Assembly (NCBI GenBank): GCA_963573315.1
Contig: OY752153.1
Span: 248,001 to 312,000 of the forward strand
DNA: 64,000 nucleotides
Direction: 5' to 3'
Source of the DNA: Entomortierella parvispora
Taxonomy: Eukaryota > Mortierellomycota > Mortierellomycetes > Mortierellales > Mortierellaceae
The translations under genes and the position numbers were made by a program. The notes below the pieces were generated by a model. The model worked only from the letters and a program-made list of their open reading frames with translations. It made no database searches and had not been told where the DNA came from. Every line of letters starts with the position of its first letter. The first letter of the stretch is position 1. Below, in pieces: positions 42,336 through 52,374 of the stretch.

Positions 42336-42710
42336 ATGCACTTCGGCTTTAACGGTGCTCTGTTCAGTTTCTTTGCCATCTCCTCGGCACTCCACACTCG
42401 TGCTGCCACTGGCAGGGGAACCTACTTTTATCCTGGTTAGGGAGCGTGCGGAGGGACTCATAATAATAATGATCCTGTTGTGGAGATCTCGACAAGTGTT
42501 TATAACGGAGGCAGCCACTGTGGCCAATGGGTTCAGATATCAGCCAACGGTCGTACAGCCTATGGTCAGGTGGTTGGCAACTGGGCTGGGGCCGGTGCAA
42601 ATGACTTGGACATGTCACCATCACTGTTCCAGAATTTTGCCCCACTCAGCCAAAGCGTAATCACTGTGACGTGGTCGTTTGAACCACTTGGTTTTACTCC
42701 GCCTAAATAA
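42336..42710 (+). pseudogene. Expansin/RlpA-like DPBB secreted protein, broken by one nonsense codon
   Basis: ATG at 42336 with a signal peptide (MHFGFNGALFSFFAISSALH), then GRGTYFYPG, an in-frame TAG at 42438–42440, GACGG, and a full double-psi beta-barrel body: STSVYNGGSHCGQWVQIS, RTAYGQVV, then GANDLDMSPSLFQNF with the family's DLD, ending SVITVTWSF. Stop at 42710, 124 residues apart from the TAG. Relatives usually have a CPxC pair between VV and GANDLD; here that segment reads GNWAGA, so a disulfide is also lost. Such proteins are secreted wall-loosening or lectin-like DPBB domains. Everything else is in frame, so the break may be recent, or read-through or an allele may rescue it. Confidence 0.8.
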
Positions 42711-42988
42711 TGACGTTGGCATACTGAGACGATACAAGGCCTGCCTATATAGTTATCCCTTATTCTACTTTGGAGTCAAACACGTCTTGTTTAACGTGAA
42801 CCAACTTTATTTTTTAGTTGAACTTATATAATAACTCCAAAATGAAACGTGGTTCTTTGATCTTCTCTATCCAAGACGAAACGACGCACAAATAAAACTC
42901 ACCAGGAGGGAAGTGAACAAGATGTGCTTTCCTCCTCGCAGAATGTAGAATTGACTTTAGGGAGACCCTCCGACCAATGGAGGGCGTT
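42711..42988. repeat. Spacer with a second copy of the recombinase 3' end
   Basis: On the minus strand, AACAAGACGTGTTTGACTCC (about 42778–42797) repeats the 3' end of the recombinase remnant (AACAAGATGTGTTTGACTAC, about 43000–43019) about 220 bp away. This suggests two nested or tandem element ends. Confidence 0.5.
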
Positions 42989-43330
42989 CTACTTCGTAGT
43001 CAAACACATCTTGTTATACTCCAAAGTTGGACCAACCAGTGTGACCGTAGTCATGTTCTTGGTGGACCGACGCAAAAGCCTATAGATCGACTCGAAAGTC
43101 GCTGAATGTGCCCAGAAACCCTGGGCCTGTACTTCATCGATCGAGGCGCCATGCTCAATAGCGAGGGAAGATCCGATGTACCTGCCAGAAGGTAGAGAGA
43201 CTCCTTCCGGCAAGACAATCCTAGAAGACAATCGTAGAAGACACCCTCGTAATATGGTTTCTGATGGTGTCACTGCCCACCGTCTTGCTGATGTTTCTAA
43301 CCTTGCGGATAATTGGCGAAAGTCATGATG
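42989..43330 (-). pseudogene. Tyrosine-recombinase (Crypton/DIRS-like) C-terminal remnant
   Basis: Minus-strand reading gives ISKTVGSDTIRNHITRVSS, a 13-bp duplication that shifts frame, then LPEGVSLPSGRYIGSSLAIE, HGASIDEVQAQGFWAHSATF and ESIYRLL...NMTTVTL. The A...HGAS..EVQ..GFW....TF...Y arrangement is the box II region of tyrosine recombinases as found in fungal Crypton or DIRS-type elements, with the catalytic Tyr replaced or positioned as ESIY. No upstream catalytic Arg domain remains. Confidence 0.6.
43216..43241. repeat. 13-bp tandem duplication in the recombinase remnant
   Basis: CAATCCTAGAAGA (43216–43228) and CAATCGTAGAAGA (43229–43241) differ by one base. Removing one copy restores a continuous recombinase frame. 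Confidence 0.85.
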
Positions 43331-44599
43331 GAATTCAATCGCGGATGTTTGACTAACTGGGTCTGTAGACCCTGCCAGTCACAATGTGTAGCTGAAAGCC
43401 TCCACTGAGCACAGGAGAGAGTTGTCGTGAGCGCGAATAAAGACTGAATTTAGCACTGCTTCTCTCTGTCTTTTTTTCTTTTCGAGCCTATGACTTCAAG
43501 TTCAAGGGCCTCTGAAGGGAGAACATACAATTCTCTTATATCCGAACGGGCAGTATCCAATGGGGCCTGTTACAGCCAATAGCCAGCAGAGTTTGGGGAC
43601 AAGTAATGTGTCCTACTCATTGGAGACAAGAGCGGAGTCCTTGCAGGCTAAAAGCCGACGTGCCTGAAGGCGAGCCGGGAGCACCACCAAAACTGCCGCC
43701 TGAGTTTGTGCTCAGAAAGGAAGCCAAAGGACGAATGGAAACCAGAGGTATTTGAGTCAGGCGTGACGCTGAGGCCGTGGCGGTATTTGGTATTTTGCAG
43801 TGCAATGTTCTGTTCATTACATACACTACACGTGACTTTGGTAAAAAACAATTGAGACATTGACCGAAAGAGGAAAGAGAAAGACCCAAAAAAAAAGTAA
43901 ACACAGCCTGTTTCTTTTATAGTCCAGGGAACCGGTCCCCTTAAAATCGAACACCTGATCCACAGTTGGCAAGTCGTGCCATTCAGAGGTTTAGCGACAT
44001 GTTGGTGGCAATTGACGAGACAAGCTGGGCTGAGAGAGCAGGAAAATGAACAACTGTAAAGACAACAGGCTTTCTGGTGTCCAAGCGTACATGGCGACTT
44101 TGTTATTCTTTATGTTTGCTTCTTCCTCCTGTATCCGTTACGCCCAAAAGTTGGGAGACAGAAAGAGAAAAAAAAAGCAACGATGCAGAAAGAAAGAGAT
44201 GCCTGAGATGAAGACCAGAAAAAGGATCAAGGCATGAGCACAAAATAAGGATGCCGACAAGATCAGCGCACGTTGAGAAAAAAATGTGCAGTATCTGATT
44301 GCCTTTATTCTTCACTTTCTTCTCGCCTTGATAATGGCACAACAGAAAGAGGGGCAGAGGAAGCTTGGAAAGATATACGCCCAAGATGGAGATGACTTGG
44401 AGGGTCAAACTGGCAAAGGCTTCCGGGTATACGTTGATAAAGATCAAGGAGACTAAACAAAAGCATGTAGTGAAAAGACCTCACGACGCGTCGGGTTTCA
44501 TGGGTTGGGCGCCTGTTCGTGAAGACACTCGTTGTCTTGATCAGTTGGAGCATGGATGCTATAAGACTGCGCTGAACTCTGAGAAAATCATACCTTTGT
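43331..44599. other. Intergenic
   Basis: Only short frames without motifs on either strand. A 95-codon minus frame (43617–43904) is not supported. Includes the 3' flank of the F-box gene ending at 44600. Confidence 0.45.
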
Positions 44600-46438
44600 T
44601 TAGTTGTAAGCTGTATAGTTGTCAGATTTCAGTCTTGAAGGTAAGAACGCATACTCCAGATCCGGCAACAGCCTCTTCAGCTTTCGCCAGTAGTACATAT
44701 CTTCCATATATGTATTCAGCCAATTGACGTCGTTGGTCCTGAAAGTCATTCTCTTGAGTTGCGGCCAATGCTTGGCAATGAAATCAATCTCAGGTTCACC
44801 CATCCGTGACCAAAAGTCGTGCATCAACCGAAGGCGCTTGAGTTTCTTCCATCGTGTCAAGTGCTCAAGACATCCTTCTGTATTACCGGACGTCAGTAGG
44901 AGGTCCGTCAGCGAGATATTGGTCCTAATCCCCGAGGTGCCGTAACCAAGCGACAATTCCTCCAATTGCTCCAATCGTCCGATAGCCTTATAAAACCTGA
45001 CAACGTGATCCCAACTTCTCTGCCTTGCCACCTTTGGAGGCGGTGGACACAAATGATGTGCCGGTTCTTCCATTTGGACACACAGCTTTCGGAGTCCTTG
45101 ACAAACCCATCGGTCCGGCCACCATTCCAAGGGGTAACCCCCAGGTTTCTCGTAAAGACCATTCATATCGAGGACTTTGAGATTCTTGCAGCACTGGACA
45201 AACAAGCCCAAACCTGCAAAGCGCTGGCCGCCGACATGTGAGACCAACTCTTGAAGAGTTCCCAAATGAGGTTCGAGAGCCGAACCGATATGGATCCAGT
45301 CCAAACTGCCGTCGGTGAGAACGAGAGACTGTAAACCAGCTCCAACGCCTACATTGTCTTTAGACTGACAGCCTTCGAGAATTGTTTTCACGGCCAACGT
45401 GGCAATGTCAACCTGGAAATAATCTTGAGTGTACGTGGGTACTGTTATGTTCTTGATGCCAGGACACGAGGACCTCAAGGCTTTACAAAGATCTTCGACC
45501 TCACATAGACTCCCGTCCTGGTCATCGAAAAAGGGCACGTCCAGAGTCACCAAGTTAGAAACACAGTCATCAAAGAACGGCACCAAGAAATCAAGGGGCC
45601 ATATCGTGCAAGGAAGTTGGAGGTGCCTGAGCTGATCTGCACGTCGATGCGGCAAGCGGCTCTGTAATCGGGCCAGGGTTTGAGTAAAAAGTTCCTCCCA
45701 TCGGTCACTTCCAATGGCATGTTGCACTGTCTGTTTGGGCTCAAACATGCAGACTAGCTTGATTAGATTCGGGAGCCCAAGGCAGCGCTCCACAAGGACA
45801 AGCGATGCTTCTAAAGGGACATAGATCTTGCTATCCATTGCCATGACAAAGGATTGCAGTCTCGGGAGCGAAAACGTAATTGTGTTCAAGAAGGAGTTCA
45901 GATATCCAGACTCGTATGTGAGCATGTCGCCCGGAACGCTGAGATTAGTCAAGAATGGTGTTTGCTGGAAGAACATGAGAAGCTTTTCATTGAGCTTCCT
46001 TGACCAGGCGATACGCGACAGCTTGAGGGAAGACATGTTGGCCAAGAGGATGGTTGGTTGATCACCGACAAAGGTCAAAAAGTGTAGACCCATACGAGAG
46101 TTGCCGTTCGCCACGCCTGCCTGGACCGCTTGACGATAATGGCGCAACTTTGTAGAGTTTTCCATCGCGTTTCTCATTTCTCTAATGACGTTGACATCGG
46201 CAAGAGAGAGGTCCATGGACTGAATGAGATGGATTCTGCTCGAGAGTTTAGAAGAGCCCGATGCTCGACTCGCCATTTCGCGAGGGACATGCCACCAGAG
46301 GATGGGAGTAAAAGCCGCGTAGATCGCCTTGTTGGTGGACGTTAGGCGAGCAAGGTCACGGATGGGCAGGCACAGGCCCAAGAGATGCAAGAGCTCAGGG
46401 ATGGCAAAGAATTGAACACTGGCAGAATCTTTGTTCAT
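44600..46438 (-). CDS. F-box/LRR-like protein (group B)
   Basis: Single exon; 612 aa from MNKDSASVQFFAIPELLHLL. The frame is open for 65 more codons upstream, but that extension has no F-box-family counterpart. F-box-like segment at about 12–50 (AIPELLHLLGLCLPIRDLAR then FTPILWWHV). The rest is irregular LRR with CPGIKN, CKNLKVLDM and WPQLKRMTF units, ending KLKRLLPDLEYAFLPSRL. The C-terminal pattern matches the 21331–23388 gene, so these are paralogues. Predicted SCF ubiquitin-ligase adaptor. Diverges from the cupin gene at 47196. Confidence 0.84.
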   Translation of the reverse strand: MNKDSASVQFFAIPELLHLLGLCLPIRDLARLTSTNKAIYAAFTPILWWHVPREMASRASGSSKLSSRIHLIQSMDLSLADVNVIREMRNAMENSTKLRHYRQAVQAGVANGNSRMGLHFLTFVGDQPTILLANMSSLKLSRIAWSRKLNEKLLMFFQQTPFLTNLSVPGDMLTYESGYLNSFLNTITFSLPRLQSFVMAMDSKIYVPLEASLVLVERCLGLPNLIKLVCMFEPKQTVQHAIGSDRWEELFTQTLARLQSRLPHRRADQLRHLQLPCTIWPLDFLVPFFDDCVSNLVTLDVPFFDDQDGSLCEVEDLCKALRSSCPGIKNITVPTYTQDYFQVDIATLAVKTILEGCQSKDNVGVGAGLQSLVLTDGSLDWIHIGSALEPHLGTLQELVSHVGGQRFAGLGLFVQCCKNLKVLDMNGLYEKPGGYPLEWWPDRWVCQGLRKLCVQMEEPAHHLCPPPPKVARQRSWDHVVRFYKAIGRLEQLEELSLGYGTSGIRTNISLTDLLLTSGNTEGCLEHLTRWKKLKRLRLMHDFWSRMGEPEIDFIAKHWPQLKRMTFRTNDVNWLNTYMEDMYYWRKLKRLLPDLEYAFLPSRLKSDNYTAYN

Positions 46439-47195
46439 GAGGGAATGTGGGGGGATGGATGCATGGTGGTCGCGACAGGGGGATCGGGGGGTGAACGAGC
46501 CAAGTCTTGTCCTTTTCGTGAGAACACGAAACACGCACACGCGGTCAGACGCAGCATTTGCGATCGGAAGAAGATTTTCTTCTTCGGATCGCATATGCTG
46601 TGCGTTTTCATCCAGCGCACCATCGCACCTCAAGGAAGAGCGGGCGAGTATATATGTCGCAAGAGGGATGTGTTCAAAGAGAGCAAGAGTCCTGCGTGTC
46701 CTCCGTTCTTGACCGATTTACTGCATTGGCTTTTGTGGTTCTTTCGCTTACTCATCCTCTCCCTCCTGCGTCTGTCTGTCTTATCCCCTCGTTCCTTCCC
46801 CTTCCTTTTTTGGTTGGTTGTTGAGTTTGGATCTGGTCTTTCTTTTTACTTCTTCTTGTCGTCATCTCCTCTCATCCTCAGGTGTCTTCTTCACTCTTCC
46901 CACACACAGTATCAATTAGGCATCGCCTTCCCTTCCCTCTGGCTCTCTTTCGTACTTGACTAGCTTGCGTCTTGGTCCACAAGAAACCCTCCCCTGAACT
47001 TCAGAGCCAGGCATCAGCATCCATCCCATGCTCAAGAAACTGTTTCGTGCTTCAAGCCTTCCGAGAACCCACCAGCACCAAGCAATGGAAAGAAGTTATC
47101 GCTCATCTCTACATCTTTATCCTGCTAGTTCATTTTCCACGCACCGACGCACACGCTCTTTTTTTTTTATTTTATTTTTCCCTCTAGTAGACCTA
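46439..47195. promoter_or_regulatory. Divergent spacer between F-box and cupin genes
   Basis: C/T-rich toward the cupin gene, ending in a long T-tract and CCCTCTAG (47180–47188), an acceptor-like site just before the cupin ATG that suggests a 5' UTR intron. Confidence 0.45.
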
Positions 47196-47597
47196 ATGGA
47201 ATACATCCAGTATTACGAGAACATTGCAGTGGCCCACGAGGATGCACGAAGGATTATTTATGATCCCAACGTGATCCCCACTCACGTTCAAAGCAAACTC
47301 TTCTTGCACAATATCATCTCTATCAAAGACAGTCAAACCTACTTGGGGAACCACAAGCATTCCCACAACATGCTCTACTTCTCACCCAGTGGAGGTCTCG
47401 TTATCTCCTTCGCGCTGGAAGGAAAGAGCAAAGTGTACGAATTGAAGAAGGGTTCCATGGTGTTCATCCCAAAAGGCGTTTATTCGACCGTGAGGGGTCG
47501 AGAGGGAACAATGATCTATGGATTTGGTGGCGCACCATATGATGAATCTCGAACAGAGGCCTCGGACCTAGAGACAAAGCAGTTACTGGAATCATGA
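47196..47597 (+). CDS. Small cupin-like protein
   Basis: 133 aa from MEYIQYYENIAVAHEDARRI. Cupin core: GNHKHSHNMLYFSPSGGLVI (His pair), then ISFALEGKSKVYELKKGSMV and FIPKGVYSTVRG, giving the two short cupin motifs of a single beta-barrel. A longer frame begins at 47028, but its first 56 codons come from C/T-rich DNA and end right at a splice-acceptor-like sequence, so I take the inner ATG. Substrate unknown; the second motif lacks an obvious metal-binding His, so it may be non-catalytic. Confidence 0.65.
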   Translation: MEYIQYYENIAVAHEDARRIIYDPNVIPTHVQSKLFLHNIISIKDSQTYLGNHKHSHNMLYFSPSGGLVISFALEGKSKVYELKKGSMVFIPKGVYSTVRGREGTMIYGFGGAPYDESRTEASDLETKQLLES

Positions 47598-48132
47598 ATC
47601 AATGCTCATTGGGAAAACATGGAGGGTGCGCAGAATGTTGTCCCTGTCGCTGCCTAGTCGTATAGATGAATCGCCGTATTGGCAAGGACCCCCTTGTACT
47701 TCTATCATTAGAATCAGTTTTGCTTTTCTCTACCCGTATGGTCCCATTTCCCTTTGTACGTTCTCACTACCGTCGCCACCGATCTCGTTTGTATAATCTA
47801 CCTCCACATTCATATTCAAGATGCACGCAATTGAGGGGATTTTGCGCGAAATGAACTCATCGTAGGGAAGAGAACCGGCGAAAATGAAGCCAAGGACAAA
47901 CACATTCTTTGACACGACGCGTGCCCTGCTTTATTGCAATCCGAATCGATGAGGACTAGACGCGCTGTCTAGGAGTATAGTGGGCGGATCAGATTGTGCC
48001 ATCATGTGCAGCGCGAGGTTCAGCGTGTGTTTAGGGGAAGATCCTTGACTAGGAAGTCCAAAGAGCCAGAAGAGAGCTGTTAGTCATCATTTCCTTGCTT
48101 GTACGTCAAGTTCTTTCCGAATCCAAGTTTTC
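47598..48132. other. Convergent 3' spacer
   Basis: Nothing supported, apart from a possible last exon of the F-box/WD40 gene at about 48034–48070 (see that entry). Confidence 0.4.
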
Positions 48133-49272
48133 TTACCTTACGGGACGCATGTCCCATTCAATCATCTTGTCATAGATCTCATCCACATCCATCCATACTC
48201 CGTGTAATGATGATTCGTCTTCACCCTCCTCGAGGCCCAGACCACCCTCAGAAACAGGCAGAAACCTCAACTCCCTGGCTCTTGTCAAGACTGCCAACGC
48301 GCTCTCACCCCAAGTTTGCCGACGGTTGCCCACAGATGCCTTGGATCCGCCAGGCCTCTTCATCAAAACACAGCTTGGAGACGCTGCAGAAACGAGGGAG
48401 GCTTGACCGCAGAGTCGTGGAGATGAAGGCGATGGTGGTCTCCAAAGATCGTTCCCAAAATCAAAAATCCTGACCACACCATCATCCGCTCCAGTGACCA
48501 ACATGCTGCAGTCTGCATCGATCGCATTGACATTCGTCGGGTGAATCAATGATACTGGTGCTGGAGATGCATCCACACCTTGTCCCCGATAGCTGCCAGA
48601 GTCTGGAGAAGACTTTTCTACTAGCGAGGGAGCGTAGCGTTCTCTGAAAACGATCTTGACCGTCTAAAAATCAGATCAAAAACACGGTTAGTGGCCGGCT
48701 CCTTTTCGATCAAATCAAATATCGATTTCAACTATACCTTATCGCCCGAGCCAGTGAACAACATATTGTCCTGCAGTGTCAAGCATCGAATACCACCATT
48801 GTGGCCACCGTATTGTCGAAGAAGGATCGGTTTTGTGTCCCAGCTAAAGATCCTGACTTTGCCATCCTTCGATCCCGTAAAGATGACTCGTTTCGATTTG
48901 TCAACCTTCATACACGAGAAATCTTCGACATTGGCATCGGCCAGGCTGGTGATCTGCTCTCCTGTGTTGCGATCCCAAGTGTAATACATGGCTCCAATGG
49001 TTGCCTCGATGGTCTTTTGGTTGAGAGTGACGGCGGTGCAGAGATGAGGCGTGGTTCCCTGAAACGTCCTGAGGACAGAATAGTTGCCGATGGAGATGAT
49101 CTTGACCACGCCACTGACGGCGCCGATCGCCAGGTTCATGTCCTTGTCCAGATCCATGCACATGACTTGTTCGCCCAGATCGATGATTTTGATTGCCTTG
49201 AGGTAGGGAGCGTTCTGGACCTGTCTCCACACGATGACGGTGCTGTCCTGGAAACAATAACGAAAGAAGGCT

Positions 49273-49304
<32 letters not shown>

Positions 49305-50089
49305 GAAACAATTCAGCGGATCCAACCCAACAAGGCCTGGTTACTTACCCACGATCCACTGAGCAGATAGTCGCCTTGGACCGCCAGACTCGAGACGCCC
49401 ATCATGTGCTGCTTCAGTGTGCGCAGACACTTTCCTGTCAGGGCGCACCACACCCGCATATGTCCTAGCCGGTCTCCCGTCACGACTCGACTGCCCTGGC
49501 GGAGAGTCTTGACACACAGGACGGCCTCCTCATGCCCTCTCAGCTCTCGAATCTGAGGACGACCTGCAATCCATTCCCGCTCCAGCAGCATGGATGTCTC
49601 AAAGTAGTCTCTCCAGCTCTCGACTTGGCCCCTCGACAGTCTTGCAGAGGCAAAAGGGATGCCCTGGCTAAACTTTTTGCTGTTGGAGGTGGGCTGATCG
49701 CCTTGGGGGTCATTCAATTGATTGCTCTCAGTGATGCGTTGCTGGCTTTGAATGAGGGCCCGAGTCAACCCGGGTCGGGTGTCGAGGACCAGGTCCATGG
49801 GTATATAATGCGAAGGGGAGGAGGAGGGGCTCTTTAAGGAGGAAGAAGAGGACGGCGGGAGGGCGATGGTCTTGGGGAGGAAGCCATGGTGGCGACAGAG
49901 CTTGTACCAAAGAACTCCTCCCTGCTGGAAGGTGAGGGCTCGCCAGTAGCGGCTGGCTCGAGCCATGGCCGTCAGGGCCCTGTAGGAGAGGCGGGAGAGG
50001 ACGAGGAATGCGAGCTCCAGGGGGAGCTGTGAGAGTCTGTCATGGAGGGGGGTCCGTCCTCGTGAGGAGGAGAGGGAAGCAGCGGCCAT
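48133..50089 (-). CDS. F-box/WD40-repeat protein (3 exons)
   Basis: Exons 50089–49349, 49247–48738 and 48663–48133, 593 aa, all introns phase 0. F-box at about 17–65 (RLSQLPLELAFLVLSRLSYR then ASRYWRAL), then WD40 blades from about residue 180: RELRGHEEAVLCVKTL, GHMRVWCALTGKCLRTLKQH, SGSW|DSTVIVW (rebuilt by splicing), GVVKIISIGN, GKVRIFSWDT, GGHNGGIRCLTL and SGDK|TVKIVF. Architecture of Met30/Cdc4/FBXW-type SCF substrate receptors. The terminal codons contain CCCGTAAG|GTAAGAAAAC, a strong donor, and CTAACAG follows about 60 nt later, so a further short exon is possible. Intron 1 carries an A28/T28 homopolymer. Confidence 0.83.
49277..49304. repeat. A28 homopolymer in intron 1 of the F-box/WD40 gene
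   Basis: Uninterrupted run; on the gene's sense strand it is a T28 tract about 30 nt from the acceptor, acting as a very long polypyrimidine tract. Confidence 0.9.
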
Positions 50090-50334
50090 GAGAGTCGATG
50101 GATGGAAGAGGGAAGGAGAAGAAAGCAAAGAAAAAAGAGAGGCATGCATGCATTCGCCTTCTCTTTCTCTCGAGAACAGAGAACAAAGCGCAGCTCGTCG
50201 TTGGCACCCCTTAACCGCTTCGTCATTTTGGTGGCGACTTTCTATTTTTTATTTTTTTGTATTTCAGTGTTCCACACACACCATGTCATCGCCATGGTCC
50301 CCTCTCTCTTCTCTTTTCTTCTCTCCCTACACTC

Positions 50335-52173
50335 CTACACTAGCCGCGTGAACAATATTTTGTCCAAATCAACCCTCCGCAAACTGTCCGATTGCGATCG
50401 GATAAGCAAAAACAGTTGCTGCAGTTCCTTTTGTTCTGAGCTCCTGCACGAATCTTGCAGCGCCTCCTCCCATGACCCGATCAACCCGTCAAACTTCCCC
50501 TTCTCTGTCGAATTCACTGCCTCAAGATCATCCTGCTCCTCATCCTCAGGTGAGAGCTCCTCCAGCACAAACTTTTGAAGTCCTTTGCACGCCCATTCCG
50601 CTGCCAGTGGTATAGTAGAAGCGGTGAGGGCGGTATCCGTCGTGCCATGCTGTGGCAACGTTGTCGTCGAAGCGCCGCCCAAGAGCAACAAACGGAATTG
50701 CTTCCAATCCCAGTGGTCAGGAAGGTCATGAAAGCTGACCGATTTGAGCTGAGGACAGGATTGCATGATCCGTTGGATCTGTCGTCCACATTGAGAGGCT
50801 GTCCCCCTGTGACGAATATTGACCCACAGTCTCTCCAAGGTCGGGGCGTGGACCACGATATTATTCGTTAACGTCTCGTCCAGCCCGTTTTCCGCCGAAA
50901 TAATTAACGAGCTGAGTGTCGATGTTCTTCCCGTCCCTTCTCGTCTCAAGATCGTCTTTGATTCAGTCCTCATCATGCCGGACATGGCAGTTGTCATGCC
51001 CTCCATCGCTGCGTCTCGATGGTTCTCTTGTTCTTCCCCTCGCTGCTCCCGACGATCCTGTTCATGCAGAGGCCGGGCACAATCTTCAATCAATGATCGA
51101 AAGATTTCTGGTTCCGGAAAGTAGCCTTGTTCCTGCTCCATCGAATACCCTTCCTTGTACTGAAGCGCCTTCATTTTCGGACAAAACTCTCTCAGGGTCT
51201 GAATCAACCCTTCAAGATTCGACTCCGTGTCGACCTCCAGCTTGATAGATTCCAGGTTGGGGCACAATCTCGGCAAGAAGACGACGGTTTTGCTCTCGGT
51301 CCAATCCAATCTTAGAGATAGTTCTTTGAGTCGATTCAGCTTCACTCTTGCCCATGGATCGACTTGAGGATGAGAGTTCTTTGGCATTGGCGGTAAGGAC
51401 GATGGCATTGACGATAAGGAAGAAGATGACCGAGATGGGATCTCGAATCCAGAGACAGACATCAAACTCAAGATCTGGAGGCTGTCTTGACATACTTCCA
51501 GGATCTCGACAAGGTCGTTGGTCGACACTCTCCAATTCGTCAGACTGAGGTCCTGAAGGCATGGCATGGATTTCATGGATTGGAGAACTGCTTCAGGAAT
51601 GTCAGACATCGGGATCTGGACCCTGCCTTCCAGATGAAGCTCCCGTAACTGATGAGCGTTCGCTACTACGAGTCGGGTCATCATCTCTGTTGGTTTCATG
51701 TAGATAAAGAGTCCCAAAAGATGTTTCGGCATCGGTACTCGCATCTGCTCTCGCATCTCCTCGGCACTCAAAACCGCAGAGGCGGTCTTTTCTCCGTCCT
51801 TTGCCTTGTCGTCATCCTCGGATGTAAAGATCGGTTCTTGGTATGAAGGTACCGTGGCGTACATGTGCCGACGAGCCAACGAAAAATTCCTGAGAAAGAC
51901 GTCACGATCCATCGCTATCTCGAGGGTCGGATCCATCTGATGGTTAAAGTGATAGTGCCACAGGTGAGGCATAAAGACCTGGTGCCAGAGTCGAGAAACA
52001 CAGATGCTGCTTAGAAAGACCCAGGGCTGGAATTCAAGGAACCCGTCAAGTTCATCCTGAAAGGACTCGTTCCAGGTAAAAAGTGGCAGCGCTCGTGCCA
52101 CAAGGTCCAGGATCTCGGGCTGTTCTAGTGCCTTGGCAACGGCGCTCCTTCTATTCCCTTGCGTTGACGACAT
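50335..52173 (-). CDS. F-box-like/LRR protein (group C)
   Basis: Single exon, 612 aa from MSSTQGNRRSAVAKALEQPE. F-box-like region at about 18–78 (EILDLVARALPLF, then WVFLSSICVSRLWHQVFMPH), followed by irregular LRRs: HQLRELHLEGRVQIP, LQDLSLTNWRVS, LKELSLRLDW and CPNLESIKLEV. Contains Ser-rich and acidic low-complexity inserts (SSSSLSSMPSS; QDRREQRGEEQE). Likely SCF adaptor. Convergent neighbours are absent; the RecQ4 gene follows on the same strand 200 bp upstream. Confidence 0.8.
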   Translation of the reverse strand: MSSTQGNRRSAVAKALEQPEILDLVARALPLFTWNESFQDELDGFLEFQPWVFLSSICVSRLWHQVFMPHLWHYHFNHQMDPTLEIAMDRDVFLRNFSLARRHMYATVPSYQEPIFTSEDDDKAKDGEKTASAVLSAEEMREQMRVPMPKHLLGLFIYMKPTEMMTRLVVANAHQLRELHLEGRVQIPMSDIPEAVLQSMKSMPCLQDLSLTNWRVSTNDLVEILEVCQDSLQILSLMSVSGFEIPSRSSSSLSSMPSSLPPMPKNSHPQVDPWARVKLNRLKELSLRLDWTESKTVVFLPRLCPNLESIKLEVDTESNLEGLIQTLREFCPKMKALQYKEGYSMEQEQGYFPEPEIFRSLIEDCARPLHEQDRREQRGEEQENHRDAAMEGMTTAMSGMMRTESKTILRREGTGRTSTLSSLIISAENGLDETLTNNIVVHAPTLERLWVNIRHRGTASQCGRQIQRIMQSCPQLKSVSFHDLPDHWDWKQFRLLLLGGASTTTLPQHGTTDTALTASTIPLAAEWACKGLQKFVLEELSPEDEEQDDLEAVNSTEKGKFDGLIGSWEEALQDSCRSSEQKELQQLFLLIRSQSDSLRRVDLDKILFTRLV

Positions 52174-52374
52174 TATCAGAGATTTGGAAGGAGAGGGAGG
52201 GAGGAATGTGAAAAAAACGAAAAAGAAAAAGAAAAAATAAACGATCCCCCGCCCTCACGAACCGCAGCCACACCAAGGCGCAGTTACACCAAGGGATGCT
52301 CTTTTTCATCAGACAAAAAGTTTTTGTTTGAACACAAAGAGCAAAGACGACTGTCTTTATTGTTGTCAACTGCT

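Noticed and set aside
43617-43904. 95-codon minus-strand ORF starting MFTFFLGLSLSSFGQ
   Set aside because: Signal-peptide-like start, but no cysteine pattern or domain, no promoter element and a second frame is open over the same bases.
46439-46633. 65-codon N-terminal extension of the F-box gene at 44600
   Set aside because: Has no counterpart in the paralogue, is rich in Arg/Cys from an upstream leader, and the F-box follows directly after the internal Met at 46438.
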